Numbered from the stretch's first letter, positions 21,636 through 33,420 are shown. The stretch: DNA of 64,000 nucleotides from Coniella vitis (GCA_011317545.1 WUJK01000011.1:77501-141500); one strand, 5' to 3'. The notes: generated by a model from the letters alone, not told the origin. Program-made: numbers and translations.

Positions 21636-22934
21636 ATGTCGCGCGACGCAGCTGAGAATGCCGCGGCCCAATCCGCGCCGGCGCATCTCCAGAGTCAGGT
21701 CTCGTGCGCCGACGGACGTCATCACGGCCACACCACCCCCACTGCTTCCCACGAGCGCCAGGTAGACCGTCTCGCGCTGCTGCCCGACAAGCTTCTCCTC
21801 ATGATCTTCGACATGTTGGCGCGCGACTCGCGCCACGACCTTTGCAGCATGTCGCTCGCCAACAAAAAGTACCACCTTCTCGCCGATGCCGCGCTGTACA
21901 AGAACCTGCTCTTCGACTCGCCCGAGCAGCACCTCACCTTCAGCGAGTCGCTCGACCGCCGACCCCGCCGCGGCTCCATGATCACCGACATCAAGCTCGA
22001 ATACCCTGGCTCCGAGCTGTCGCATCTGATTCTCGACGCACCGCTGGACCGGTCCCACTACTCGCCAGACCGCATCGACGGCCTCTCGCGCACCCTGTCG
22101 ACCATGTCCAACCTCGAGACCCTCGACATTGCCGTCCCCGTCAAGCTGCTACATGGCATTGGCACCCTCTTCAATGGGCCCTTTGACCTTGCCTGCCTCA
22201 AGACCTGCAACCTCTTTTACCAGTGTCCCAACGACGAGTACTGGGATCTGCAGGAAAACATCCACATCTTCACTCACCCGACTCTCGAGACGCTGACCAT
22301 CAAGCGCGCCAAGCTGGACGAGCGCGGCTTCGATAGCCTCGAACGCCCGCACAGCACCGCGCTCAAGTCGCTCCACCTGCTCGAGTGCGACATCAACGAC
22401 GATGCTCTGGCCGACATTATGGAATTCCCCGCGGCGCTCAAGGAATTCCACATGTTCCACACGGCGGACCCGCAGCCGGAGCTTGAGGAGAGCAGCGACG
22501 ACATCAACGAATTCGTCATGGCCCTCAAGCCGTGCGCCGAGACGCTCGAGACAATCGTGATTGACCACCCCACCCTGGGCGGGAGAAAGGTGCTGCGCAT
22601 GCGCGACTTTGTGGCGGTCAAGACGCTGCGGCTCAACTTTGACACGCAGCTCTTTGGCAAGACGTCCAAGAAGCCGCGACTGCACTCGGTGGGCTTCCCT
22701 CCCGAGTTGGAGACGCTCGAATTCTTTGGCGAGATTGGCAGCGACGACGTGGTTACGGAACTGTTTGCCAGCGCGCTGCAAAATGTCGAGTACATGGCTC
22801 GCAACCTCAAGACGCTGATCCTTGCCGAGGGATCCAAAGGCATTCCCGAGCAGATTGTCGAGGCTTGCAAGGATAAAAAGTTCACCCTGCTCACACGGCG
22901 AGTAGACGAAGCTGAGAGTGAAGACGAAGAATAA
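21636..22934 (+). CDS. F-box/LRR-like protein
   Basis: 432 aa from the ATG at 21636. The F-box (DRLALLPDKLLLMIFDML...SLANKKYHLLADAALYKNLLF) spans about residues 45-95. The rest has leucine-rich segments (LETLDIAVPVKLL, LETLTIKRAKLDERGF, LKSLHLLECDINDDAL, VKTLRLNF, LETLEFFGEI) and an acidic C-terminus (DEAESEDEE). Likely an SCF substrate adaptor with unknown target. Start: the frame is open further upstream but without ATG. An alternative is a 17-nt first exon at 21488-21504 (MSSARP in an ideal initiation context) followed by an intron 21505-21634 (GTAAGC...CCAG), which rejoins exactly one base before the ATG at 21636 and keeps the frame, giving 438 aa. GC content is high, in contrast to the first F-box gene. 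Confidence 0.85.
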   Translation: MSRDAAENAAAQSAPAHLQSQVSCADGRHHGHTTPTASHERQVDRLALLPDKLLLMIFDMLARDSRHDLCSMSLANKKYHLLADAALYKNLLFDSPEQHLTFSESLDRRPRRGSMITDIKLEYPGSELSHLILDAPLDRSHYSPDRIDGLSRTLSTMSNLETLDIAVPVKLLHGIGTLFNGPFDLACLKTCNLFYQCPNDEYWDLQENIHIFTHPTLETLTIKRAKLDERGFDSLERPHSTALKSLHLLECDINDDALADIMEFPAALKEFHMFHTADPQPELEESSDDINEFVMALKPCAETLETIVIDHPTLGGRKVLRMRDFVAVKTLRLNFDTQLFGKTSKKPRLHSVGFPPELETLEFFGEIGSDDVVTELFASALQNVEYMARNLKTLILAEGSKGIPEQIVEACKDKKFTLLTRRVDEAESEDEE

Positions 22935-23587
22935 GACGAATCAAAGCAGCCACCCAGGCTTGGGACTATGGGCCACGCGGATAGACGTTACATAGTATTT
23001 GTTTTAGACATACAAAAGGTTGGCTCAAGCAGGCAGTTCTACGAGTTGAGACACGAAATGCGGGGGTGGAGACTCGACGGGAAGGCTACAGACTTAGACT
23101 GGATGGACCTAGACCCACACAGCTGGAAAGATACCCATTGCGTTCAAGGGTTGCGGATTTCGAAACAGATACATATACTACAGAACATTGAATACACCAA
23201 AGAATACAAGCATGGCGCATTGGGGGCACAAAAACGGGCCGATGGATTGAAGCTGCTAGATGTGCTTGGACCCTCATAGTCCACGAAGCACAGTCAGTGG
23301 GAAGAATAATGGTCTGGGATATCCCAGGGATAACTGAACGTTAGTCAAACAGTCTTTTTCAATTTATTTTTCTTGGTTTTCTTTGGCTTAGGCCGGAAGG
23401 CCGGGGGGGTGTGTGTATAAATATTGAGAAAGTTTTGCTTGAGAGGATAATAAAACGCATTGGGAATACGCGGGATTCAGTGCCTGATTTGGGTTTGTGG
23501 ATATGTGCATCATGTTGCTGGCGTTGGTAACAGAGGAAAAGTTCAAACAAACGGTACTTAACTTGTTTATGCCAGCAGCTCAACAAC
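22935..23587. other. intergenic region, no gene seen
   Basis: 3' flank of the F-box/LRR gene up to the tRNA. A 103-codon frame at 22968-23279 has no domain. Nothing else supported. Confidence 0.55.
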
Positions 23588-23659
23588 GCCCGCTTGGCTC
23601 AGTGGTAGAGCGTATCACTAGTAATGATAAGGTCATCAGTTCGATTCTGATAGTGGGCA
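23588..23659 (+). tRNA. tRNA-Thr (anticodon AGU)
   Basis: A full cloverleaf folds by eye. The acceptor stem GCCCGCT pairs with AGTGGGC (one G-U), the D-arm is GCTC...GAGC, the anticodon stem TATCA pairs with TGATA around loop CTAGTAA (anticodon AGT in DNA), and the T-arm ATCAG-TTCGATT-CTGAT contains the B-box. The discriminator base is A at 23659. There is no intron. A TTTT run just downstream (about 23663) can end Pol III transcription. A 5' position-34 A would be edited to inosine, reading the ACN codons. Confidence 0.93.
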
Positions 23660-24613
23660 TATCTTTTGACACATTCGGAATCTGCTCCATTTTTGCTCGG
23701 GTATTCTTTCTCTCGAAATTTTTACATCATTTGTATTCTTATATCTTTTCTTATGCTAACTTGTAATTTTGATGTTGTATGCGCCCGGCTCTGTGTGTGC
23801 AAGCCCTGTTGTGCTTGGGATAAATAACCAAGCTTTACCTGGATCTGCATCGAGTTTGTTTCTTGGGCTTGTACTACTATGCATGCATGTACAGGCCCTT
23901 CAATTGCCACTTGCGCAACTGCGGTGCTACGTCGCACTGGCATGCGATCCAGAGTGTCGGAGCCTGTTAGCCAGTCAGCCAGCCAGACCCCAAAAAGGGT
24001 TCATTTGGGCGGATGCAACACGCAACCATGCATACAATCGAGGCGGCCAATGATTATTTCCTGTCATGAAGGATACAAGCGTTAACGTGATGGATGCTAC
24101 TGCTCGCACGTGTTCTCCCCGTAGCAAGCGGCACAAAAGGTTTCGCAAAACATTTTGGCGTTGCATCCGGCATTAGGGCGGTCATGGCCGTTTACACGCA
24201 TTTGATAAAGTTGCCTAGGTCCAGCATAGCCGACTATGAATCGTTGCTTCTCCGCTTTGAACAGCTCAGATCGGCAGTCCTGCGGACGAGGATGCCTCTT
24301 GCGAGTGATTTGGCACCGCGGCTTGGGCTTATTTACATAGTAGCATCAGAAGCTCCTCTGTAGATACCCCGCATCTCTTGCACTCATGCTACTATTTAGA
24401 TGCCGCGTTGCCCAGCTCGTCCCACTGCCGAGTGTGGGCGTCTGGCTCCCAACAGCAATCAATAGGTGTCTTTTCACGCTGTATATATCTTGTTGGCCCA
24501 GCCTATACACGCCCCTGCTACACCGGGCTTCTGGGCTTCTGCTAGCAAACCTCCCTCTTGTCTGTGTATACTCCATCTGAACACGTTCCTTGCCAACATC
24601 ACTCCAGTCAGCA
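23660..24613. other. intergenic region between tRNA and fatty-alcohol oxidase
   Basis: About 950 bp with no supported gene. It contains the promoter and leader of the alcohol oxidase. Short frames lack domains. Confidence 0.55.
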
Positions 24614-27251
24614 ATGGCGGCCGTGGCGGATGAGGCGGTGGCCTTGGCCGTGCGTCCCACGGGCATTCCATGGAAGCTCAAGAACACAGACGTTATGGGC
24701 GCCGACGAATGGCGCACGCTGCTTGCCATCATGGACGGCGTCCTGACACCCATTCACCGGGCTTCCAAGACCAAAGCGGGAGAACGGGACATCGGGGTGT
24801 TGTATATCTCAGACGACCAATACAGTGCCTTCTTGGCGGATCTTCGCGAGAACACCGTCGTCCTCGATTCGGTATCCGAAGACGAGGTGGAGCAGTATCT
24901 CGCCGACAAGCCCACGGATGGCGAGGCTTTCCAGCAACTGCTTCGCGGCATGGTGTCCCAGCTGCCCAACGAATTGAACGCTCGCCTGAGGACCGTTCTC
25001 ACCTTGTTGAATTAGTGAGCAAGACGCCCTTGTTGTCCTCCTTCTCTTCTCTTGTCCCCTAACCCTGGGCAAGCCCCAAGAACAATAACCTTCACCTCCA
25101 CTACACGGAAACGCCTGAGTCGACTAACCCAACCACAAAACAGCCGCGCAACTTCCATTCTACTCACGGGTTACAAAACTCCCATTGCACAACTGCCCGT
25201 GCAACAGCGCAGCCAAATTTTGCACAAGTGGCGAACGAGCTCCATCCCCGCCATTCGAGGGCTGTTTCGCCAGATTACCGTGCTCTGCAAGGTGTTCTTC
25301 GCCGCCACGAACCCATCCTTTCTCCGTTTGTCCGGATACCCTTCGACCCCAGTAGGATGGAAGCCACCGCCCACCTATCCCTTTGACTTTGGCCGCTTCA
25401 TCAACCTATCATCCGCCTCTGCCGGCCAGCCCAACACTCCCGTCGAGGTGGACACCGATGTCGTGATTGTCGGCTCGGGCTGCGGCGCCGCCGTGTGCGC
25501 CAAGATCATCGCCGAGGCCGGCCACCGCGTGCTCGTGCTCGACAAGGCGTACCACCACGAGAGCACCGCCTTGCCTATGGCAGCCGCCGAGCACATAATC
25601 CATACCGTCGAGGCCGCCGGCTCCGTCACGTCCGACGACGGCTCGGTCCTCGCCGTGGCGGGCTCGTGCTTTGGCGGCGGCGGCACCATCAATTGGAGTG
25701 CAAGCCTGCAGACGCAGGGCTTTGTGCGCAAGGAATGGGCCGAGGACCGTGGCTTGACCTTCTTCGCGACGCAGGCGTACCAGGATGCGCTGGACCGCGT
25801 GTGTGCCCAGATGGGCGTGCACGAAAACTTTGTCCCCAACCACGGTAACCAGCTACTGCTCGACGGAGCGCGCAAGCTCGGCTGGACGGCCAAGAAAATA
25901 CCGCAGAATACGGGCCATGACGCGCACCACGAGGGCCATTGTGCGCTGGGCTGTTGGAGCGGCCACAAGAAGGGCCCGGTGAATGGGTGGTTCCCAGATG
26001 CTGCTCGGGCCGGCGCGACCTTTGCGGAGGGATTCAAGGTGCAGAAGGTGCTCTTTGGCAAGAAGAAGAGGGCTGTAGGCGTGGTGGGCACGTGGACAAG
26101 TAGAGGAAAGGACGGCAGACTGGACGGTCCCGACGAGGACAGGCAAGTCAGCGAGGTCATTGTGAGGGCCAAAAGAGTTATTGTCAGCAGTGGAACTCTC
26201 TGGAGTCCCATTATTCTCAAGAACAGTGGTTTGAAGGTGAGTGTTGAACACCTTTTCCAAATGTGTGGGGTGGGAATCTCCCAACTAACAGAGTTTCTTC
26301 GCAGAACCCTCAAATTGGCAGAAATCTTCATCTACACCCCGTGAATGTGGTAACAGGCTTCTTCAAAGAGGACGTTCGGCCATGGGAAGGCGGCATCATG
26401 ACCGCTGTGGTCAACACCTTTGAGAATGAGGACAATAAGGGCCACGGTGTCAAGCTAGAAGCAACGTGTATGGTGGTAAGTTACCCTTTTGTTTTCACTC
26501 CCCTTGTTGTTTATCAGAGAAGCCCCCCCAAAAGTAACATTATCGTCAGCCCTTCTACACCATGCAGTTTCTCAATTGGGATAATGCCCTCGACTGGAAG
26601 CTACACGCCCTCAAATACCGCCACATGAACAGCTACATTTCGATTGTCCGGGACCGCGACTCAGGCTCTGTCTACCCTGATCCAGATTCGGGCCAGCCAC
26701 GCCTGCGCTACACACCCTCGGCCTTTGACCGCAACCACCTCATGACCGGCAATATTGCCTTGGCCAAGATCCTCTACCTACAGGGCGCTCTCGAGATCCA
26801 CGTCTCCCTACCGGGGCTCCGTCCATTTATACGCAACGAACCAGACTCATTGTCATCGTCGGCGAGCCGTCCGTCCTCTGCTACCTCTGCTCCGACACCG
26901 CCCACCTCTCCCGCCGGCATTCTGGCTTCCGTGCAGGACGCAGGCGTGGCAGATCCACGCTTCCAAGCTTGGCTAAAAGCAATGGAAAAGCACGGCAACA
27001 GAACCCCCGAGACGACTGCCGTCTCAGCGCACCAGATGGGCACCTGTCGGATGAGCACGAGCGAGAAGCAGGGTGTAGTGGACCCAATGGGCCGCGTCTG
27101 GGGCACGCAGGGCTTGTACGTGGCGGATGCGAGCGTTTTCCCCAGTGCCAGTGGTGTGAATCCCATGGTTACGAATATGGCGATTTCCGATTGGATCTCT
27201 AGAGGCGTGGTGGCGGATCTGGCGGGTGAAGCCCAACAGGCCAAGTTGTGA
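24614..27251 (+). CDS. long-chain fatty-alcohol oxidase (GMC family)
   Basis: FAD enzyme that oxidises long-chain alcohols to aldehydes, usually membrane- or peroxisome-associated and linked to alkane/fatty-alcohol use (omega-oxidation). Four exons: 24614-25014, 25144-26236, 26305-26475 and 26550-27251, giving 788 aa with the frame kept at each junction. The N-terminal FAO-specific helices end in LTLLN and continue YRATSILLTGYKTP across intron 1. The Rossmann FAD motif is VVIVGSGCGAAVCAKIIAEAG (about residue 243). The GMC motif AGSCFGGGGTINWSA is near 311. The C-terminal GMC segment has HQMGTCRM (His near 715), then VADASVFPSASGVNPMVTNM. Splice sites are all GT..AG. The ATG at 24614 is the first in frame. 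Length is normal for fungal FAO proteins (about 740-790 aa). Confidence 0.93.
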
Positions 27252-28019
27252 GTGGTGTGCGGTTGCGTGTTTGAGTGCCATCTTGTTGAGAGTTTGATTG
27301 ATATACTTGGCTCCTATTGGCAATTTCATGACAGTCTGGTTGGGATGTTGAAGGACTGAACTAATCATCACTCAATAGACTGTAGTTGGTTGTCGAGATC
27401 TCAAGTCTAGGTAAAAGCTAAGAGACCTGTGATACGATAAAAGGTCATTACCGAGTGTTCAACATATCTTTACATAAACCGAGAGTCCACGCGCTTATTA
27501 GCACTTGTCAGCTCAACAGGCCTTTCCGGGCTCCTCTAATCTATACTAATCTCATCTCATTTCGAGTACCCGTGACAAGTTTGGCGTGGTGAAGTCGTAT
27601 ATTTGTGAATGCAGTCGTGGCAAACTCAAGCGGTGCATCCGGATAGACTGCGCGGGCGCGCGTGGCTCTAAAATATCAATCACGGACAACGAGTATAGAC
27701 AACTCCTAGGATGAATTGCTCAGGTCTCCCATCATCTAAACTCGTCAACTGCACGTAACCATAATTCTGATATCCTACACTGTTGTAACATACTACATAA
27801 AAGTGACTCTTTCATTGATTTACAATTTTGCATTATGTCAAGGGTGACCTTGCGCACGCCAGTCTCATCCATCTGTTCAACTATGACCAAGTAGAGACCT
27901 CCAGTACTCCTTTTCCAATGCTGCCTACCGCCGCCGCCGCCGCCTTGTTGTAAAGGATACACTCAAGGTTGAGAGAATAGAGGGGAGATGTAAGTGTAGG
28001 GCGTTTGTGGTAGCATTCC
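27252..28019. other. intergenic region between convergent 3' ends
   Basis: No gene supported. A short (CCG)n run near 27928-27945 is the only visible feature. Confidence 0.6.
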
Positions 28020-29809
28020 TTAAGCCTTCTTCTCTCCATCGGCCGTGGGCGCATCCGTCGAGCTGCCCGGAACGAACCACGAGGTGAACGAGTTCTTCAT
28101 GCTGTTCATGGCCTCCTTTTGCATCTGTTCTTGCACAGCAGCTTCTTCCTTGAGCCACTTCTCACCATTCTCGCGAATCATCTTCTCAATCTCTTCGTAC
28201 TGGCGCTGGCCACGCTCACGCGCAATGTCTTGGATCATCTTGCCTTGCGCAAAGGCCTCGGCAGGGTTGATCTCGCCATCAGGGCTAACGAGCACGCTCA
28301 TATTTTGTGGCTTGAGGCCGAAGAGCGAGCCCAGGGCGGCCATGCCGCTCTTGCCGCGGTTGGGGTGCTTGCGGCGCTCAGCCTCGAGCTGCTTGTTGAA
28401 TTCGGCTCGCGCAATAGCCTCGCGGCGGGCAAACTCGGTGGGGATGTGCTTGCCCTCGAAGGACTTGAGAACCTTGCGAACGTCGCCATACTGCATGGTG
28501 TGAATGTACTCGAGGAATGGGACGAGTCCGACAAGGTTTCTATCCTTGGGGTCTCCAGTCCATTTGGGCAGGATGATGGCGTTCTCGGGCTGTGCTCGGA
28601 CGTGCTCGGCTTTTGTATCAATGACAATCACCTTGGACAGGTCTCGGTTGAGGTAGGAGAGATCCTGCAATTTGTCAGTCAAGTCATTCTTCATCGACTA
28701 TTCACAACAATCTAAAGGTCTTATAAATGAATACCAGGAACCAAACTCACTTTGATCATTTCGCCATCCTTGTACTTGGTGGCTTCGCGGAACAGGGGCC
28801 AGACAATGAAGCGGTAAGGGTCCAGTTTACGCAGCAAAGGCTCCGCATTCGCAAAAGGCACGGTGGTGAAGAGGACGATTTCGTAGTACTGACTGAGGTA
28901 GTGCAGGAAGTAGTCGACACCAGGACGCTTGGCCAGCCGCCAACCGTGCTCCCGTGACCACTCGCTGTGTACCAGCATGTCCTCGAGACTGATAACCAAT
29001 GTGTAGGGACGCTCGAACATGGGATCGGGATCGGGCAGCAGCTTCTCAAAGGCAGGCTCGTGATAGTAGGTCAGAACCTCCTTCATGCGCGTAGAAGCGC
29101 GATTCCACCACAAGCCGAGACCCCAGCCATTGGGTACTTCAGAGTGTTTCCGCAGCTCCTCATCATCCCAGTCCCGTCCCAAGTAGACGACACCTCCAGC
29201 CATACCAGCCAGGGTAGCGAAGAACATCCAGTTGGCGAGTTTCTGGCGCCTGCGCTCGGTAGACGAGACATAAGCCGACGCAGGGAGCTCGCCCTTGCCT
29301 CTACCACCAGCACCACCAGCTCCAGCGCTTTCAGCCACGGCCTCAAGCTCTGCCTTTTGCGTTGTGCCTGCAGTCTCGTATTCAAGTGTAGAAGGGATAC
29401 CCTGAGTCAAGTCAGGAAGCTGCGACAGAGGTATTTGCTGCTCGGGCTCGGGCGCCGGCTCGGTGGGTGCGGCATTCTGGGAAGCCTTGTCGGTTGGCAG
29501 AGGCTCCGGCTGTTGCGGCGGCAGGTTTGAGGGCTCGGTAGTGGCCTTTGACGGCTCAGATTTCTGTGGTGGAGAAGTCTTGGAAGCTGGTGATGAGGAG
29601 GACGGCGATGATGCGGGGATGGGTTTCGATGGAGATTGGAAGCGCGACGGAGGCGGTGGCTTCTTGCTATCTGCGAGTCCTCTGGCCCATATGGTCGGAG
29701 CTGATGCCAGCGCTGGCAATGCGCGACGGATTGGAGTGGAGGATGAAGAGGAAGCCCATGAAGAGACGGCTGCTGGCTGAGCCAGGCGCAGGGCTGCTCT
29801 CGAGAGCAT
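28020..29809 (-). CDS. TIM50: mitochondrial import inner-membrane translocase subunit TIM50
   Basis: Presequence receptor of the TIM23 complex, inner mitochondrial membrane with the main domain in the intermembrane space. Two exons, 29809-28751 and 28664-28020 (intron 86 nt, GTGAGT...TTGCAG), give 567 aa. The N-terminus is an Arg/Ser/Ala presequence (MLSRAALRLAQPAAVSSW...RRALPALASA). A Pro/Ser/Glu-rich linker follows, then one membrane segment (NWMFFATLAGMAGGVVYLG, about 190-208). The FCP1/NIF-like domain comes next (YTLVISLEDMLVHSEW; RPGVDYFLHYLSQYYEIVLFTT; DLSYLNRDLSKVIVIDT). The catalytic DxDxT of true phosphatases is replaced by SLEDML, as expected for TIM50. The C-terminus is a charged helix. 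The frame is open upstream of 29809, but only with a TTG, so the ATG at 29809 is the start. This is a core housekeeping gene directly beside the RIP-damaged block. Confidence 0.96.
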
Positions 29810-30469
29810 GGCGAGAGGATGGGGCGATCGAGCCTTTTGCGCCAAAGATCGAACAGCCCGTGGTCTGGCTGCGAGGGTCAAGTTGCGGTTGGGGAGGATG
29901 GCGTGTAATGATGGCCTGCAAGCGTAGGGACGGATGATAGATGGCTCTGCGGCGCAGACGAGAGGCGCGCTGGTGCTGTCGAGCAGAAAGGTGGATTAGA
30001 ATCTTTCCATGATTTCGTCACCAGAATTTGCTGCAGGCCGTTTACGCGCAGGTGGAGTGGTACCGCGGTGCCAGGTACTACAGGGGCAGAGACACGGCAA
30101 AAGGGAACCTTGCTCCAAAGTATAGCTTGAGCCAGCAGCGCTAAAAGCTTGTTCTAGCATCTGCTATGGCTGCGAGGCTCTGGGTCATACCCTAGCACAA
30201 CTTTATAGTGGGTTGGCAGGCACTACTGCAGGCTCAGCCGGTGCCACTGCCTGCCGTTGGCCTGCCATTGCTTCAGGGGCCTAAGTCGGGTGCGGTGTCG
30301 GTGCTTAGCCGGCTGCACTAGTTCCCACCCACCCACCTGGTGTTTCCCACCCACAGCCGTACCACTATATTTTTTATTGCATTTTTGGCCATGTTACGTA
30401 ATCAAACAACGTTACGATGCCAGCGATTTTTATTGCAGATTTAAGCGATTCAATTCGAATTAAGCTGGC
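29810..30469. other. TIM50 5' flank and left edge of the AT-rich block
   Basis: Normal-composition DNA ending in a GC-rich stretch (about 30195-30360) with CTGCC/GGCAGG motifs. From about 30,470 the base pattern changes abruptly to the RIP type. A 22-base segment at 30309-30330 is repeated in inverted orientation at the other edge of the block (57065-57086). Confidence 0.6.
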
Positions 30470-31004
30470 TTGATTAGTTACTAGTAATATACCGTACTCC
30501 TAGCGCGACTAGAGTACCCTTCCTTAGAATAGCGCCTAAGAGTAACCCCCTTGCGGCTGAGCACTCGGCGAGCTGCTAGCAGGCTAGTACGGCTGCTGTA
30601 ACTAACTATGCTATAGCCCTATATCTAAGGCTATTGCTGCACCGCTATATATATATAAGTACGGATCTCTTAGTATTAAGATCTAGATATATACCTACGG
30701 CTACGGCTACGGCTGCTAATATACTAATACTATCGTCGGCTTGCTAAATCTATTAATAGTTATTTATAGTATCTATCTCTAGTATACTAAAAAGACTAGC
30801 TACGGTAATATTATATAATACTACTATTGCGGTTTATATAATAAGGCTATACCTAAGTTACTCAGGGCAATTAGGCGAAAACTATATAGTAATAGTTTCT
30901 TAGGCCGATCTAGCCGCGCCTTTAAAGCAGCTATTTGCTTACTCTATAGCTGCAATTAGTAGCTCTAGCGTTCTATCTATTAATCCTACCGCTAAAGATA
31001 GGCT
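30470..31004. repeat. unclassified RIP-degraded sequence
   Basis: AT-rich, CA/TG-depleted DNA between the normal left flank and the first TRIM. It contains GGCTAC tandem motifs near 30700-30715. No element identity recognised. Confidence 0.5.
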
Positions 31005-31009
31005 ATAAT

Positions 31010-31537
31010 TATAACGGGCTGGCCCCTATAGGGCTCTAGGAATTAACTAGCGTTCCCACGGCCGTCTCCGATATACGGAACCTTTCGCTTAGGCGGTTGA
31101 GGCAAAAGGTACGTAATCTTCTAAATACGTTTTAGAAGATCTAGTTAACTTATTAGGTATATCGGGCGAAGGCAATGTTACACAGGTAGGCCTATAATAT
31201 CACCTCCCTTCTCTCCCTCTAATAACGTCGGACCCCTAAAGCTTACCCGCGACGTTGCTTTATAAGCCGAAGTTTATACGGAAGGGGTATCTAAGACTTT
31301 TAGTACTCTATAGCTCGAACTTGCGACCTTAGGGTGTTCAGAAGATATATAACGGGCTGGCTCCTATAGGGCTCCAGGAATTAACTAGCGTTCCTACGGC
31401 CGTCTCCGACGTACGGAACCTTTCGCTTAGGCGGTTAAGGCAAAAGGTATGCAATCTTCTAAATACGTTTCAGAAGATCTAATTAACTTATTAGGCACGT
31501 CGGGCGAAGGCAATATTATATAGGTGGGCCTATAATA
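31010..31537 (-). mobile_element. TRIM-1, miniature LTR retrotransposon
   Basis: Two direct repeats of 190 bp, 31348-31537 (5' LTR on the minus strand) and 31010-31199 (3' LTR), flank a 148-bp internal segment. The 5-bp target-site duplication ATAAT is perfect (31005-31009 and 31538-31542). There is no coding capacity. The copy is RIP-mutated (TGTCACA has become TATTATA). Next to the 3' LTR on the minus strand the internal part ends in a purine-rich tract (read as CTCCCTTCTCTCCCTC on the plus strand), the expected polypurine tract. Same family as the elements at 43.5, 53.9 and 55.7-56.8 kb. Confidence 0.85.
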
Positions 31538-31628
31538 ATAATAGCTTCTATTCTTTGCTCGGCGATACTATTATTAAGCGCTTGTATAGAAGAATATATA
31601 CTTGCCCTACTCCCTCTACTCGCCTTAC

Positions 31629-31967
31629 TGTCACAGGCCCACGGGTAAATGCACGGCTTCGGCACACCAGGGCACGAAGCCTTAGTCAGCATATTCCCTT
31701 CTCGTCTGGAGACTGGCATTATATAAGCGCCAAATAAGAGCGTCTCCCGAGCAGCTCACAAGCCGCACAAAAGACCATCGACAAGAGGACCCGCATCGAC
31801 GGTAGACCTATGGAAAACTCTATCTACGGGTGGATCCTAAACGTAAGAGCTACTTAAGAGCAGCTCTTACGCCGCTATATAGATACTATTCTTACTTCTC
31901 TCCTTAAGTTAGTTAATAATAGAAATTAGGATCGAAACTACGAACGCTCTCTTAATGCCTATTTATA
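31629..31967 (+). repeat. Gypsy A 5' LTR
   Basis: 339 bp, starting TGTCACAGGCCCAC. It aligns over its whole length with 38551-38889 at a constant offset of 6922. The stretch AAGTTAGTTAAT (31906-31917) is the reverse complement of the 12 bases immediately following the LTR (31968-31979). Confidence 0.92.
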
Positions 31968-31979
31968 ATTAACTAACTT
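31968..31979 (+). other. Gypsy A putative self-priming primer-binding site
   Basis: ATTAACTAACTT directly abuts the 5' LTR and is perfectly complementary to AAGTTAGTTAAT inside the LTR (31906-31917). No tRNA 3'-end match (TGG start) is seen. In the yeast element Tf1 the RNA 5' end folds back on such a site to prime reverse transcription; the same is inferred here. Confidence 0.6.
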
Positions 31980-32279
31980 TATTTCTACCTACCCTACGTA
32001 TCTAACGGTATTTATATACTTATTTAGCGTATAGCCTTAGGATATTATACCCCTATAACGAGCAATTCGGATAACTCTCTACCTAAGTAAATAACGATAA
32101 TAATAGTATAATAATAACTATATAATAGATAGTTACTTAAATAATAGAAGAGTAGCAGTATATTATTAAAGGAGTAGTATAATAGTAGCGCGAAGATAGC
32201 GTACGAAACCTGGAAGCGCTTATAGTACGACTTACGCAAATCGAATAATCCCGTAGCCTACTATTATAGGAGCTACTAA

Positions 32280-33420
32280 TAAGTATTAGTAATATAGCGG
32301 CCGAATACCCTAACTCGGTACCTAACGAACTAGAAGATACCTATACCCCTACCTCCTAAGATATAGAAGACGCCGATATCGATATAAATAAGGCCCTAGA
32401 GAGTATAATCGCACCTAAATATAAGCCTCTTTCTTAGCTAGCGAACTTTAAGGGTATACGCACTTAATTCCCAGCTTAGGAGCGTACTATAAGGTATAAA
32501 CTCGTCTAAGATACCTATTTTATCGGGAATTATATAGATAAGTTCTAAGAAATCTATAAGTACCTAAAGGGAGACGTAAAGGTTATAGCGAGGAGCTACT
32601 ATATCGTAGGAGGAGAGTACGGCCTCTAGAAACCCTCCTTATTCCTATAATAGCTCCGCTACCGATATTACGATAAGAACTATATTATTACTACTTCTTA
32701 AAGGCTTAGGAGCTTTACTTAGAAGAAAGGCTAATCCTTCCCTAACTTCTTCTCCTAATAGGAGAAATTACTAGTAGACTCTAGCGGTATAGAATAGCCG
32801 GACTTAGCTAAGTTAATATACTTAAAGGGCGCTATTAATAGCGTATTATATATATAGCTTATTAGTATAGAAATACCGTCGATATATAACGACTAGGTAA
32901 AGAAAGCGTTCTATATCTCGGCTAAGCTAGAAAGCTATATCGCTATCCGAGACAGTAGTTACGCTTCGCCCTTAAGCTACTTATCCGGAGCTACGGTATA
33001 GCGCTTTAGGACGACCTAGCAAGCGGGAGGAAATAGATAGAAACCGTAAAACCCTTATATAGATCCCGATAGGGATACGGCTATAACTAGTATTAACGCT
33101 CTATAGGCTAATAAGCAGCGCGTAAGGTAGGTTAACTAGGCGGAGATTAGGCGTAGGAAAGAGTAGGGACTCTATTATAGGTATAGACGTTCGAACTATA
33201 GAATCGCTTATTACCCCTTCCTACCCGCGCGCCCGCCTATTAGCTTAGGAGCTATACGGGAGACGGATATTAACGTTACCGATACTAACCTTATCGACCT
33301 TAATAATACTACCAAGGAATAGGAGGAAAACTAGCTACTCCTATATAGAGTTATATATAGGAGCTCGTAGGTCTCGACTTTAGCCTATAAGAAGTAAAGC
33401 GTTAGATAAATAGGAATTAT
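32280..33420 (+). pseudogene. Gypsy A gag remnant with RIP-altered zinc knuckle
   Basis: Broken coding frame on the plus strand. At about 33172-33216 the frame reads Y-x2-Y-x4-Y-x4-Y, the spacing of a retroviral CCHC zinc knuckle in which every Cys and His codon has become Tyr (TGC/TGT to TAC/TAT, CAC/CAT to TAC/TAT). It would package element RNA in a live copy. Boundaries approximate. Confidence 0.7.

Noticed and set aside
23497..23766. 89-codon open frame
   Set aside because: It runs across the tRNA-Thr gene and has no domain.
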